Source: Sebastes aleutianus
Taxonomy: Eukaryota; Chordata; Actinopteri; Perciformes; Sebastidae
Direction: 5' to 3'
Length of the DNA stretch: 64,000 bases
Assembly: GCA_916700875.1 (NCBI GenBank)
Contig: CAKAKS010000034.1
Span: 10,815,195 to 10,879,194, forward strand
The translations under genes were made by a program, and so were the position numbers. Every line of letters starts with the position of its first letter. Within the stretch, counting starts at the first letter, position 1. The notes under the pieces were generated by a model, which searched no databases, was not told where the DNA came from, and saw only the letters and a program-made list of their open reading frames with translations. Positions 25,501-38,600 of the stretch are shown here, in pieces.

Positions 25501-28500
25501 CCCAAATTTCATCTACCAGCTCAACACTATTTTTCCCAGCCCAACTTAATCAAAAGTATTGGAAACCAGACAAATCTGGCAACACTGGGCAAAATACTCT
25601 GAGTTGTCGTCTTATAGATAGATGGATAGATGTACTTTATTGATCCCAAATTGGGAAGTTATTGAATTATCTATCTATTAAAAATTCAAATCTTCACCAC
25701 TGATGTAAAAAAGAAAAGAATAGAGTAGACTCATTTTAATATTTTTATTATTTAGTGGGTTTTATTTATTCTATATCATCTTATTTATATCTTATTTATA
25801 TTTATATCTTATTTTATTTTTTATAATGTGTTTCTTTTTCACTTTGTCTAAATGTTTTTAATGTATTATGTTTTATGTAAAGTGCTTTAGAATTGTCTTG
25901 TTGCCTTGACACACCAACCCAGACATCACGGAGATGTATTTCTTAAAAGCTTTTATCTGCAATTTCTATTAGCATGTTATTTGCTTGCCGGTAACTTTGT
26001 TTACTTGCACCACACAACCGGCTGGTATCAAGCCTGTAAACAGAATCATTACATAAACCCTTTAATGGAACAAGCACCGCATGAACTTTCATTTAACCTC
26101 GGAGGCTGCTTCAAATCAAATAAAAGCTCTTTCTTTTAAAACACTGAAGTCTCTACTTTTCCCATTAAGAGTCTTTGAGAGCTGCCAGTCAGCCTGTCAG
26201 TCACAGGAGAGGGGAACTGAACCCATCACAAAGCCACCATTAACATTCCAGTCTGTGAGAAGGAAACACAGATAAAGGAGCGAGCTGATCCCCCGGACAC
26301 TGTCACATAATGTCTTTCTATCTGGACTCATCTGGACCATTTATGTGCCGGCTGCTACACACGAGGAACAAATACTTTGCTTTAAGTCTTTCATCCAGGT
26401 TATTATATCTTAATTAAACTAAAAAATGCACTTTTTCAACTGAAAACAAACCTCCAAAGCGAGCTTAAAGCTTCCCTCTAAGTGCTCTGCAAACACATTT
26501 ACAAGCAAGTCAACACACACACACTCACTAAGAGGAAACACTGTGATTCAATTACCTATATTTGGTTAGTGTTTGGTAGGGAAGAGGAAATAACAGCGTT
26601 CTCTAACACACACGTTACGTTAGCACACATTGACGTACACACGTGGATAAACACAAAACACACACATTGTGCCCTTATCACCATGGCCACAGTTAAAAAG
26701 ACGGAAGGGAAACGAGAGAGACATTCTCAGGCTTTGAAAGGTCAGCGTCTCTAAATAGAGATGTTTATTAAACCACCATCGCTCACAGTAACTGGTTTCC
26801 ACCTGTGGAAACAGGTGCACACATGCAATCCTATTTTTAAGTTTGTTTAGAGATTATTTGCAAACCAAATTATCAGGATGTAAACTAGAAAACTAGAGAG
26901 AGCAGCTGTGTTTACATTACAGCTCACATTTATATACATTTTTCAAAACTATCACTATCTACACTTCTTGTTTTTAATACCTGTATTTTATTGATTTGAT
27001 CCAAACTAGGTTATATGCATCATACTGAATTAAAAATCATATACATTGGAACCCTGAAATAACTTGATTATGAACATGATGGCGTTTGGATTTGAATGGT
27101 GAAAGATTTTCTATTTGTACGACTTAAAGGGATAGTTCGGGTGTTTTGAAGTCTGGTTGTATGAGGTACTTATCCATAGTCAGTGTATTACCTACAGTAG
27201 ATGACGGTCGGCACGCCCCCGGCTTGGAGAAGCAGACAGGAGTTACCGAACAGAATGAAAAGCAATGAACTCCTGTGGACGGGGCCGGCAGCAAAACGTA
27301 TTTTAGACACCTAAAAGAAATGCTCACCTAAAAACATCTCTATCAGTTTAAGTGTACGCTATATTTAGAATACTTTTGTTGGTTTACCTTGCAGTGAGAC
27401 GGCTATACAGTCTATGTTTGTGTTAGTTTGTTAGTGCTTTTGCGTGACTTTGGTGAATCCAAATGATCCAAACCAACTGATCGAGGCAGCGTTAGACCAG
27501 CAACCCCCGTGTTCTGCGAGGTAAAATTACTGTTTTTTCTCAATGGAGTCTGGTTGCTTAGGCGAGAGCATAGATACCCTGTTGGAAACTTTGCCATATC
27601 ATGGCAAGGTAAACTGGCGAAAATATTCTAAATATAGCGTACACTTAAACTGATATTGAACACTTCTGTGTTCTGCGAGGTAAAATGTCACGTTTTTTCC
27701 AATGGAGTCTGGTGGCTTCAGTTCCCCGTCGGAAAGGGCTGTCTCATGGCGAGGTAAACAAAAGTGTTCTAAATATAGCGTACACGTAAACTGATATACC
27801 TCATGCAACCCCACTTCAAAACGACTATCCCTTTAATGTGCGTACGACCCAATTTAACATGATTTTTAAGGCTGTCCGATTTAGAAATAGCACTTATGGC
27901 GTCACTATTGAAATTTTGATTCTTTCTTTGAGTCGTGTGGGCTTTACCGGTTCCTCCCCCTCCTACGGTGATCTCCCGCTCACACACACACACACACACA
28001 CACACAGGTCTGCTTCGCCTGCCACATTCCACTCAGGGTGAGAGGGAACTTGGCATTCCCCCTGGCAGCGAGACCACACACACACACACACGCATAGAAA
28101 ACGTCAACACAAACAACGTGGTGGGAACAAGCCTCGCCGCTCGGCTCTCGAGGCCAGGGTGTGTGGTGCGCTAGTGTAACAGTATCACATCATTAAGGCT
28201 GGCTCTTGGCAAAGCGCCCGTGCCATGAGAGACCACGAGGTTGCGCAGCCCTCCAGTTATACGTAGAGACTCGGTGTACGCCGGTGTAACCATGGGAACG
28301 GCCGAGGTTATGAAGAGGGTGAAACGGAGAGGGCTGAAAGACGGATGATTGGATTCGCACGGGCCACTTTGGAGGAGGAGTTTCTTGAAGAGAGGCACCA
28401 AAAAACACCTCCACCCTACAAAAGTGGGATTGTGGGTAAAAGCAAACAGATTATCTCACACAAACCCTCAGGTGCTTTCTAAAGAATCCATTTCTCTTTT

Positions 28501-29536
28501 TCCGCCATCCCACCCTCCTCCCACTCTCTCTCTCTCCTTCAGGATCGTCACTATTGTTCCCTTCACGCTACCTGTTGACTGAAACCTCCTTTCAAGGCCA
28601 ACAAATCAGGCGGGGTTAAAGGCACCTGTGTAAACCACCCAGCCAATGACAGGTGTCCCTCAGAGGCAGAAGGCTGAACAATGCTGGAGGAACACCCAGG
28701 CGTCTCTTCTCCTCCCCGTTTCTTTTCATGTGGGGCCAGACTCCTTCCTTAACTAGCTCCCTGCCCTTTCCCTTGACAAAAGCGCCGCACTATTATGTCT
28801 GCCGGTTTGTTTATTCGCTCATTAAAAGACAGGAGGTTGCGGCCGCGTGTACAAACAGGTTGCTCTTGTCGTGAACTGGATTGAAAGGCGTGCAAAGGTC
28901 CATTTAATCTCTTCACAAGCAGTATAGGGATTTGTTATAAACATAGACACAGACGACCGCACCTGCCTTTTGTATCTATCCCAGATGGAACCTCGTCGTC
29001 ATATGATGCGACTTAAAGCTGTCAAAGAGTGTCCAGCGTTTCAGCTTCAATCTTTCAGCCAATCGTAAAGCTTGAAATCAGAGGGCCCTGTGATTGTTAG
29101 CTCCTCGTTCGTGGTCATGTGATGACCCTAAAGTCTGACCCGGCGATGGAGGGGGTCAGGTATGATGGAGATTAGTGACGGGCTGCTGTGTTGTGTCAAC
29201 ATGACGCAGAAAGAGGCCTGTTGGAGAAGGTTTTCCTCCCTGGGAATCACTGATTAGTCACGACCTGGTGCAGGTCACATACCAATGATAATTTACAGCA
29301 GAGTGTGGGTAAATATGCGTCCTTATTACTTTCATATAAAGTGATCTCCTCCAGCTGGAGCTATCACACAATCATGAAATCATACCCATCTCTCCTTTCA
29401 GGTCAGACTGGGAGGAAGCTCAGAATATGGTGTATTTTTATTCATTTATTTATCTATTCTTTATTCATATTTATTTATTATCATTATAATTTTAAAATGT
29501 GTACAGTTTTATTAATATTTGTTTTAATTTTATTTG

Positions 29537-29606
<70 letters not shown>

Positions 29607-32600
29607 TTAATATTAATAACAATAATAATTATTATTATTATTTTATTTGTTATGGTTGAGGTTGTTGTAGTCATTTTTCTAAAGGAAACAATAAAAACCA
29701 TGATTAAAAATAAGACCGGGAGGAAGCTCTATCTATTTATTTTATTCATATTTATTTATTTATTTATTCATTTATTTATATTTATATATTAACATTTTAA
29801 ATCTTAATTTATTATAATTTTTATTCTATTTTTTATCTTATGTTTTCATTTATTTATTATTATTATTATTATCATTATTATTGGCATTATTGTTGTATAA
29901 TTTTATTATATTTTTATTTGTTACGGTTTAGGTTGTCGTAGTCATTTTTCTTAAGGAAACAATAAAAAGCATGATTAAAAAAAGACTAACTATCCTCATG
30001 GTGAGCCACTAAGCTGAGGTGTTGAGTGGCTGCTAAGAATGAATCCGACAGGTATTTTCTGAGAAAGGAGGTGGAGGGTCTGTCTGTTACTCACGCTCAG
30101 GGCTTTCCCCTGCTTTTGAAAGATGCCGCCTCCTCCTATTGGCCGAGCCTAGAGAATGAACAATGCACCGCAGTGAGAAGTATTACTGAGGTGTTATAAG
30201 AGCACAGGCTTAACGCTACTTATTATTCATCTGCTTACTCACTTAACTCATGTTAATGTTGCTTGTGGAGTAATGTTTGTAAAGCCTCTTGCGTTGAGCA
30301 AGAATGATTAATATTGCAGAATATTAGAAGATTACATCTTAGTTTAGTGGCTTAAAGGTACCAGTTTACATTGTATTTTAGAGATAATCAACAGTATGAA
30401 TAACAGTCATAACTACAACGGCTTTAAATAGATCATGTATGTATAATAATAATAAAGATATGTGTTTAAGAATATATTCCATAGAAAGTAAGCAACCAAG
30501 ATGTTCTTGAAAGCTACAGAATCAAAGGCTGCATCGCGTTTCATCTTGGTACATTAGGTATTTAGGCATTTACAGCTTCATGACTTTATTGGTGTTATTT
30601 TAAGCAAATTATAGCCATCAAACCATCAAATGTTCAAAGATGCAGAGCTGCAGGCCTGCTGCTGGAGAAGGAATTCCCTTTAAGTGGTGATTACTGGGAA
30701 GAGCGGAGGTTTCCCTCAAAGACGCTGGCCGCGCTCTGGCAGTGCTCTAGAAGAGGCTGGTGGAGATGAAGAGGACGCTGAAAAGCAGAGAGGAAGATGA
30801 GTGACGGAGAAGGAAAGTGGCAGATAAAGACGGGCTGAATCTGAAAAGACACCTGCTAAATAATCAAGTGTCGATTCACAGAAGACGTCGAGAGGGTGGT
30901 TTTAATTGAACAAGAGAAGAGAAAGACAGCATGCTGGTCGTGAGAAAAACTGATCTTTTAAAAGCGAAGCCACTGCTTGCAGGATGTGGCAGAAGAGGTC
31001 CAAAGGCCAGAGCTGGTGGCTTTAGGCCCTGTAGTAATTACCTTTTCTCCACAGACCACAGGGGCGGCACAACGGCCTGGAGCGCCGCACGGCGTTTAGA
31101 TAAAACAACCACTGATCCTAAATCATACGTCGTCAAAACTCTGCATTCAGACCCGAACATATGACAGCTGAAATGAGACAGGTTGACAAGGTGTGCCGAC
31201 ATGAAATGAGACCACAAGAGGGGCAAAAGTTCACATGGACGCCACAAAGGACACGCCGCTACAGTACACAATGGACGTGATGTCAAAGGAGCAACTGTAA
31301 AGATGCCAGTCCTCTCTGCTAAGCCATTCAGATTTGGGTCTAAAAAAATGCATTCCTAAAATGCATTGCATTCCTCTGCTTACAATACATTAGTCTTGCT
31401 GCTATAGTCATGTTTTGGATTAGCCTACTTTCTTGTTAATCGCGCTACGGGGCAAAAAAAAAAGAGAACAGAGATATTTTTGCTAAGACTTAAGCAGTTA
31501 AATACTAAGTACTGCAGATGTGTAGCTCACTCAAAGTTCTTCAGTCAGTGCCGAGTGAAACCATCTAAGATTTTGTGCATGAATTTGAGCAAACGTGTGC
31601 CAGCTTGCCATTTTGGTTCAGAGCAAATATTTGATGGATTGATGTGATCTGAAGATTTGAGAAGCTGTCACTTTGTTCGCTCGCATCAGCAGAGCTACAG
31701 AGTACGTTATGCAATATGAGGGTCCTATATGAACACAAAACTTTCTGTTGGAACAGTTTTCATTCGTGTTTTTTTGTCTGTGCTTTTCTCACTGGGCTGT
31801 AGGGCTCAGTTTGAAAAAGGTGATTTTACATATATGCAACATTAAAATCAAAATGCGACAACAGTTGGCAGCTTGTTGGGTACGTGCCAATCAAAAATGA
31901 GGTTGATGAGAGCAGTAAGAGTTAACCAAATCAGTTAAGTTTGATAGATATGGACCGTACAACCAAAACAATGAGCTGAAAGATGATAAAAGAGGGAAAC
32001 TATCCTGCTACATATACATATGCTGTGTCTCAATTTGTGTACTTCTGTACTGAACACTTGCTTTTTTGAGTGCAGACGTGCATTCACACCGAAAAGTATG
32101 GCAAAATACAGTGCACTGTAAGTACCCGGATGTTACACTCAAAGCGGTCAAAACATTGAGTGTGGAACACTGGACACTTCTCACCCTCAACGGTTGCCAT
32201 CTTTGCTACGTAGCGGAAGGAAAGGGGCTACCAACCTATTTCAAACTGGTGAAAATGACGGGTGAGGAAGCTGCAACGGTTACAATTGAAACACCAAACT
32301 ATACAAATTTAAGTTATACATGTGTTTTTTTTTCACTAAATACCACTATACTGTAGTCGGATAGAAACCAGTATTGGGTTAATTTATCAGTCTAAATTGA
32401 ATTACTGCCGATACGGCTCGATGTCCGTGGCTGACTATCACCAGATGATCTAAAGAGCTTCCGGTGAGTACACAACGGCCGTGTGCGATTCGAGACAACA
32501 CTTATATGTCAAAATTCACGCACTACGCAAGTAAGTACATAGTGTGCACAGTGTACTACATACTAACGGAAGTGCCCTATTTGAGACACAGCTATAGTCA

Positions 32601-35600
32601 TTTGATTCATTGCTAATATAAGTTTTTAATCATAGCTACTTTAAGTTTTGAAACCAAGTCAGGGGCTTTAATCCGTCTCCTGTAAATTGTGAAAACACAC
32701 AGTTTGAATAAAGTTGCTAAACTGTATTAGGAACAAACTGTTCAAGATACTCTGATAAGAAACATTTTAGTAAACTATTATAGTAGTTATTTTATGTGGG
32801 GGGTTTTGTGTCAATGGTAGCATGGTAATCTGCAGTACAAGTGGACAAGTGTGTGTGAGAAGTGGGGGCCCTACTGTATTGACAGCATTAATGGGTGCCA
32901 CGTGATGGCTGTTGAACTGAGGTGAGGTGCTGGATTCCTTGAATACTTACTGGACATGTTAACATACACATTACTGTACACACAGTGGGTGGGTGGGGGG
33001 TGTCAGCTGAGGGGGCTTTAACTCACATGAGGTTGGTCCCCTGGATTTAACCCCAGTATTGCTTGTGCTCTTTGAGTATCCTCCCCTTCTCCCCAGGAGA
33101 TAAACCCAGCATGTGTTTCACACTTTGCTACCAGACTTCACTTAAGACTGATCAAACAACAGCTAATGGAATTGGGAAGAGAGTGGCAGAAAAAAAGAAG
33201 GAAAACCTAATAGAGAGAAACAACATGATAGAGGAAGAATAAGACTTTTGATGTAACAAGCTGTGGAGTGTCATCCGGGTGCATGCAGCATTAAGATCCT
33301 GCATTCAGTCACACCTTTTTCAGTCTGTCAGCAGCCATGAAAAACAAAACACATTCATATGTTTAGATTTGGTTCATTAAAATACTGTGGTCTGGAATCT
33401 AGGCAGAGGATGAGTGCGTGCTAAGTTAAGATGTTTATCCATTTTTTTTGTGTCAATATCCTCAGGCGACGGTCTCCTTATACTGATTTGCTATCATACC
33501 CCGTCCTCCCACACCAGACAGAGACCAGAGCCCGAGCAGCTGAAGTCATTAAAACCGGAGACACAAACACAAACACTCTGCTGGCCTGGTCTGTCTCTCC
33601 TCCCTGAGATGGCTTATCTTTCTAACACCTACACACACAAACACACACTCACATATGCATAAACACATAAACCCACAGAGGCACACAAACTTCAACCTGA
33701 TCAACAAATTTACACACCCACCCCGTCCCCCCCCCAGCTTTCCTGAACACAGCTTATTTATTGGCTCACACCATGACATATGAATCCAACCAGCAGCAGG
33801 CTTATAACTGGCTGTGTGTGTTACGGCCAATGGGTCTTAAAAGGATGAAAATATAAAAACTGTTTCCAATATACCAACAGGATAGAAAATCTTACTGAAA
33901 AGAAATAAAGAGGATTTCATGTATGAATATAACAAATAGATAAATTGGTGGAAAATGAATGGAAAAACCAACATAGAGTGTGTTCGTAAGGGGGGAAGTC
34001 ATGAACGCTCAGAACAGTTTCAGTGCTCCTTGGGTTTACTTGAGGGATGGATACCATTCTTCCCAATGATATTCCCAAATTTGGTGTTTTGACGCTGGGA
34101 CGCTGGACGCTGAGACTGACCTGACCTGGCTGTATGACCTAGGGCTGGGCAATATGGACCAAAAATCATGTTTCGGTATTTTTAGGCAGAATGGTGATAC
34201 ACAAAATATATCTCTGTATTTCCTATAAAGTGGACTAAATGTTCAGTTAGTCAAAGCCACATGTGAGAAGCACAAACACTTTTATCAAAACATATATTTC
34301 ATATGACATTAAGTTACATTTGAGAACTGCTGTACGACCCTCCTCCCAACTAAAAGCTGGACACAAAACCAAAGTTATCGCTAGAAAATATCAATATTGG
34401 ATGATTCTGCAAAAAAAACAGATTACATTTTTTTTTTTATTCTTGCTTAAAAATATATCTTGGCATGGCAACTATGGTGTGGTTATGGTTTAGAAAAGAT
34501 TGTGGTTATGGCAAATACATTATGGTTAAGGTATGATTAGGGTTAGGCAACTAAAACACCTGGTTAAGGTAATGAAAACACTTTGTTAAGGATAGTGATA
34601 GTTGGCAGTGCTACACTCCCATCAAACCCTTACGCAACATGCCCACCAGATCCGGCGAGAACACCAGCGGACGCGCTGCCCCACTCAACTGGCCGTTCAA
34701 GCGGTGACGTACCTTGTCATGGAATGCACCTGATTGGTCCCTGGTTTTCTGCTCGCCATTTCAAACAGGAAACAACATCATAAACTTTCTTTTATTCCGT
34801 CTAAACAATCCACCAAAATCTATTTCTGTAAACATTTTAGGAAAGAAATAGGCTACAGGCTGGTTTCACAGCTTGGTCCAAATTTTGTGAACAAGACGCG
34901 TCGTGCTGGACAGGCTCATTTGAATAGAGTTGAGATTTTTCAACTTTATGCAAATACAGACCCTCTTTAACTCACCGCAACACTCCCACCATGCACTGGG
35001 CAACTGCTTCTCCTGCTTTCCATAGGAAATTAATGGAAAGTGTTGAAATGCCCTCCATCACTGGATCTGGTGGAAATGCGCTGTTACTTCCCCCCTCACT
35101 GCATATTGGATACACTACTTTCTGCACTGAGCGTTCGCATTGAGGTGCATCATGAGGTGCAGAATTGTCCAATATGGCAATAAATCAAAGGGCTGCATGA
35201 AACTGATCCTGCTAAACTTTGAAATTAAGAATTATCAAGTTTCAATAATAAATGCTGGATTAGTACACAATTAAAACAGAATTATTATATGATTAAAGCA
35301 AATTCTAGCGTGCACGTCAAACAACAACTGTTATATTAGATGAAACGATAGCTTGATGACTGCTTTAGTTGTTTCCTGCAACAAGGTGAAGTTTTATCTG
35401 CCAGGCAAAAAAAAGACAAGAGTAGGGGATTGAATAGAGAGAAATGGAGGGATGTCACATGCTAAGTCAGACACATATCAGGCGGGACGAGGAATTCATG
35501 CTCTGGAGGAGAACATGGACATAACATGCTTAATCACAACCACACACAGCCAAGGAAACATCCACGCTAAACGGTTGGGCTTAAATGAAACCACTCAGGC

Positions 35601-38600
35601 TAATAACCCAGTCATGTTAGCAGAAAGGCTGTGGCATATATCTCAGGATATCGGCGTCAGCTAACTGCTACAGACAAAGGGAGGACGTCCACCTGTGGGT
35701 CTGTTGTCTAAGCTCATCCTGAGGGGGTCACTGGGTAGAAAACATCTGCCGGGCTCAGAGATGGCCTCACGGTTGGAGAGCGGCCGCTAAGTCTACCCTA
35801 GGGAGTCCCCGAAAACCAAACACTGGTCCCACCCAAGCCCTCCCATGACCTCTGTTAGCACGTGCCTCTCCTCATGACCCCTGGGGGTCAAAGGGCACTA
35901 GGCGAGAGGACGCTTTTACTCTGAGTCTGTGAGCATGTGTGTTTCTTATCATTAATGAGATGGGATGTGAGGGGTGAAGGGGTGAGAGAGGCTCCGAGAA
36001 CACCCTCCCTGATGTTTGGATGCATGTCCAGACGCCCACAGACTCACACAGAGAAAGTGTGTGACAGAAAGAAAGACAGAGAGAAAGAGCCAGAGGAAGA
36101 GGAATCCGTCATTTTAATGGTCACTTTTACGGCCTGGGAGAGTCAGACCGCCTCATCACTGTCTACAGTCCTGCAGACACCAGACAGATGCATCAGTGTG
36201 TGAGCTGTATTGTCACAAAGTGAACGACAGATGTATCTTTCAGTCGTCCTCACCACAGCCGATTGGATTTAAGTGATTGTAGGGCGGGGGCAGTAGTAGC
36301 CTGAGGCATAGAGAAGTGAGCTTGTGACAGAAAGGTCATAAAGGAATGATCTCCTTTCACTCGTCTTCTCGGCTGTTGTGCAGTTCAGGCTCTGATCTTT
36401 GAGGGAGAATCTGAATCTAATTCTGCTGGGCAAGTTGTCCCCTCTTAATAAAAACAAAAAAATAAGACGCTTCGATATGATGGTCAGCTGCCATTGCTAT
36501 AGAGAAGAAGACAATAGCTGTGATTCTATTCAACTGTCAAGCAAATTTTAAGCAAACTTTTGAAATGTCGCAGAAAATGAAATGAGAATTAGGCGCGCTT
36601 CCATCAACTGGTTTGGAGCGAATGAACTCGGCTACAGCGTAGTTTGGTCAGAAGTTGGCGCTATACGGTGCACAGCTGTAATCAACCAGTAAACAAATCT
36701 TAGAAGAAGTAGAGGTTGCAAACCGGACACAAAACAAGTCAGCTTGGATGATCTAGAGGAAAAATAGGGATGTTTCATGTTGTCCGGAGACAGGTTATGG
36801 GGATATCCGAGAAGACGCGGAAACAGCTGATCAGTCGTGTGAGTTAAATGTTTGCTACGTCAGAATTTATTTGGCAAATGTGTTTCCATAACCCATTAAG
36901 TACATCAATTGTTTTTTTGTCAAAGGCAAAAATCATCTCAAGGGAGCGTAAAAATGTTTTTTTGCAAATTGAGGAAGTTTTATCGTATTTTTACAGTTTA
37001 CATACATTTCTAATGCTATACTTCAAAATGTGAATAAAAATATGTGAATGAAAACATGGTCAGTGAGAGGCGCAAATTACAAAGGGAGCAAATTTGGAGC
37101 GCTTCATCGTTGCAGTTGTTAACAAAACATTTGTCATAGTTGCAGTATTCATCTAAAAACTGACCCAGAATCTGAAAGTGAATCAATTAACACTGCTGAA
37201 CTATTTTAAGGATTCTATAACGCGTAATCTTTACCTTCTGTTCACCACAATGCTTCATGGGAGTCGAAGTTGACTTTTCTCTTCTGTTTTTATATGTATA
37301 TTTTTTATCTTTAACTTGTTACCAAAAAACAGATATTTTCTTCCACAATTGCTTCTCTTTTCCCTTATTCATAGCCTTAGTGCTCCACGACTGCAGGTCA
37401 CCTAACTTTATTTATGCAGAAAATTACCGTGACTTTTACCTCCACAGCCCTGGACACTCTCACACTTTGCAACTTTTTCTCATTACACCCTGGCTGTCTG
37501 GCATCATTGAGATCCAGTAACCTCCCAATTGCTCAACCACTTTCTGCCTTTAACTATTTTTGTCAAAATCCCCACTAAGCCCCTCCAAAAAAAAAAAATC
37601 AGTAATGACTTTTAATGCAATAACAGCAAGACAGCATACCTCTATCAAGGTTCAGGCATACGCTGTGAAGAAAAGAAAGAGAGGTATTTCCTTAAAAAAA
37701 AAAAAAAAAAAGAAAAGGTAGAAGTGGGTGGGCACTGAGAGGCTGAGCTTTTTGGGGAATTAACAAGCTTATCGGGGGTCTGATTCTGTGAAAACAAGCA
37801 ATAGAACAACTCCTGAGGAGCTGAGGGAGTGAAAAGCCGTCTGCAGCATGTCCAATGGGACTTAGCGGGGAGATCCCCTTCCATTTACAACAAACCCGGA
37901 CAGATCTGCAGGAATGACCAGCTTACCTTAGCTCTATTCATTCTGGGTCTGACGGAGAGTTTGTTTTTGTAGCTACCAAGTAACTGGGGTCTCCTCGGGT
38001 AAAACTCTTTGCCTGTTGAATGAGGACTCTCGATTGTACAATAAAGCTGCAACACATAAACCCTTTGCTGTACTATCACTAAAGATTATTTTCATTACGG
38101 ATTAATCTGATGATCGTTTTTTTTTTGTTTGCAAATTATAAAATTTATGACAAATTGCCCACACAAAGCAAAAACCCAAACTATCCTATTCAGGTTTAAA
38201 CACTATGATACAGACTTACTAGCCTAAAGACTATTGGATGGATTGCCATGATACTTGGTACAGACATACATGTTCCCTTGAGGATGAATTGTCATAACTT
38301 TGGTGATCCTCTAACTTTTGAGTCATCAAGCAATTTGGTTTGGAGATAAGAATTTTTTTAGCCACTACAAATGTTAATATTAACTTTCATGACCTGAAAA
38401 CACACCGTGAAAGGGTTAAAACACGGACAACTCCCAGACCGGACAACGCCGTGGTAGCGACCTGTCAATCACAAGGTAGCCACGCCCTAAAGCATACCCT
38501 GCTTTATCGTCTATTTGACTCTAAATGGGACCATAATTTACTAAATGAACATCATGCTGTATTGAAGAAGACTTGAAACTAGAGATTGAGACCCTAAAAA

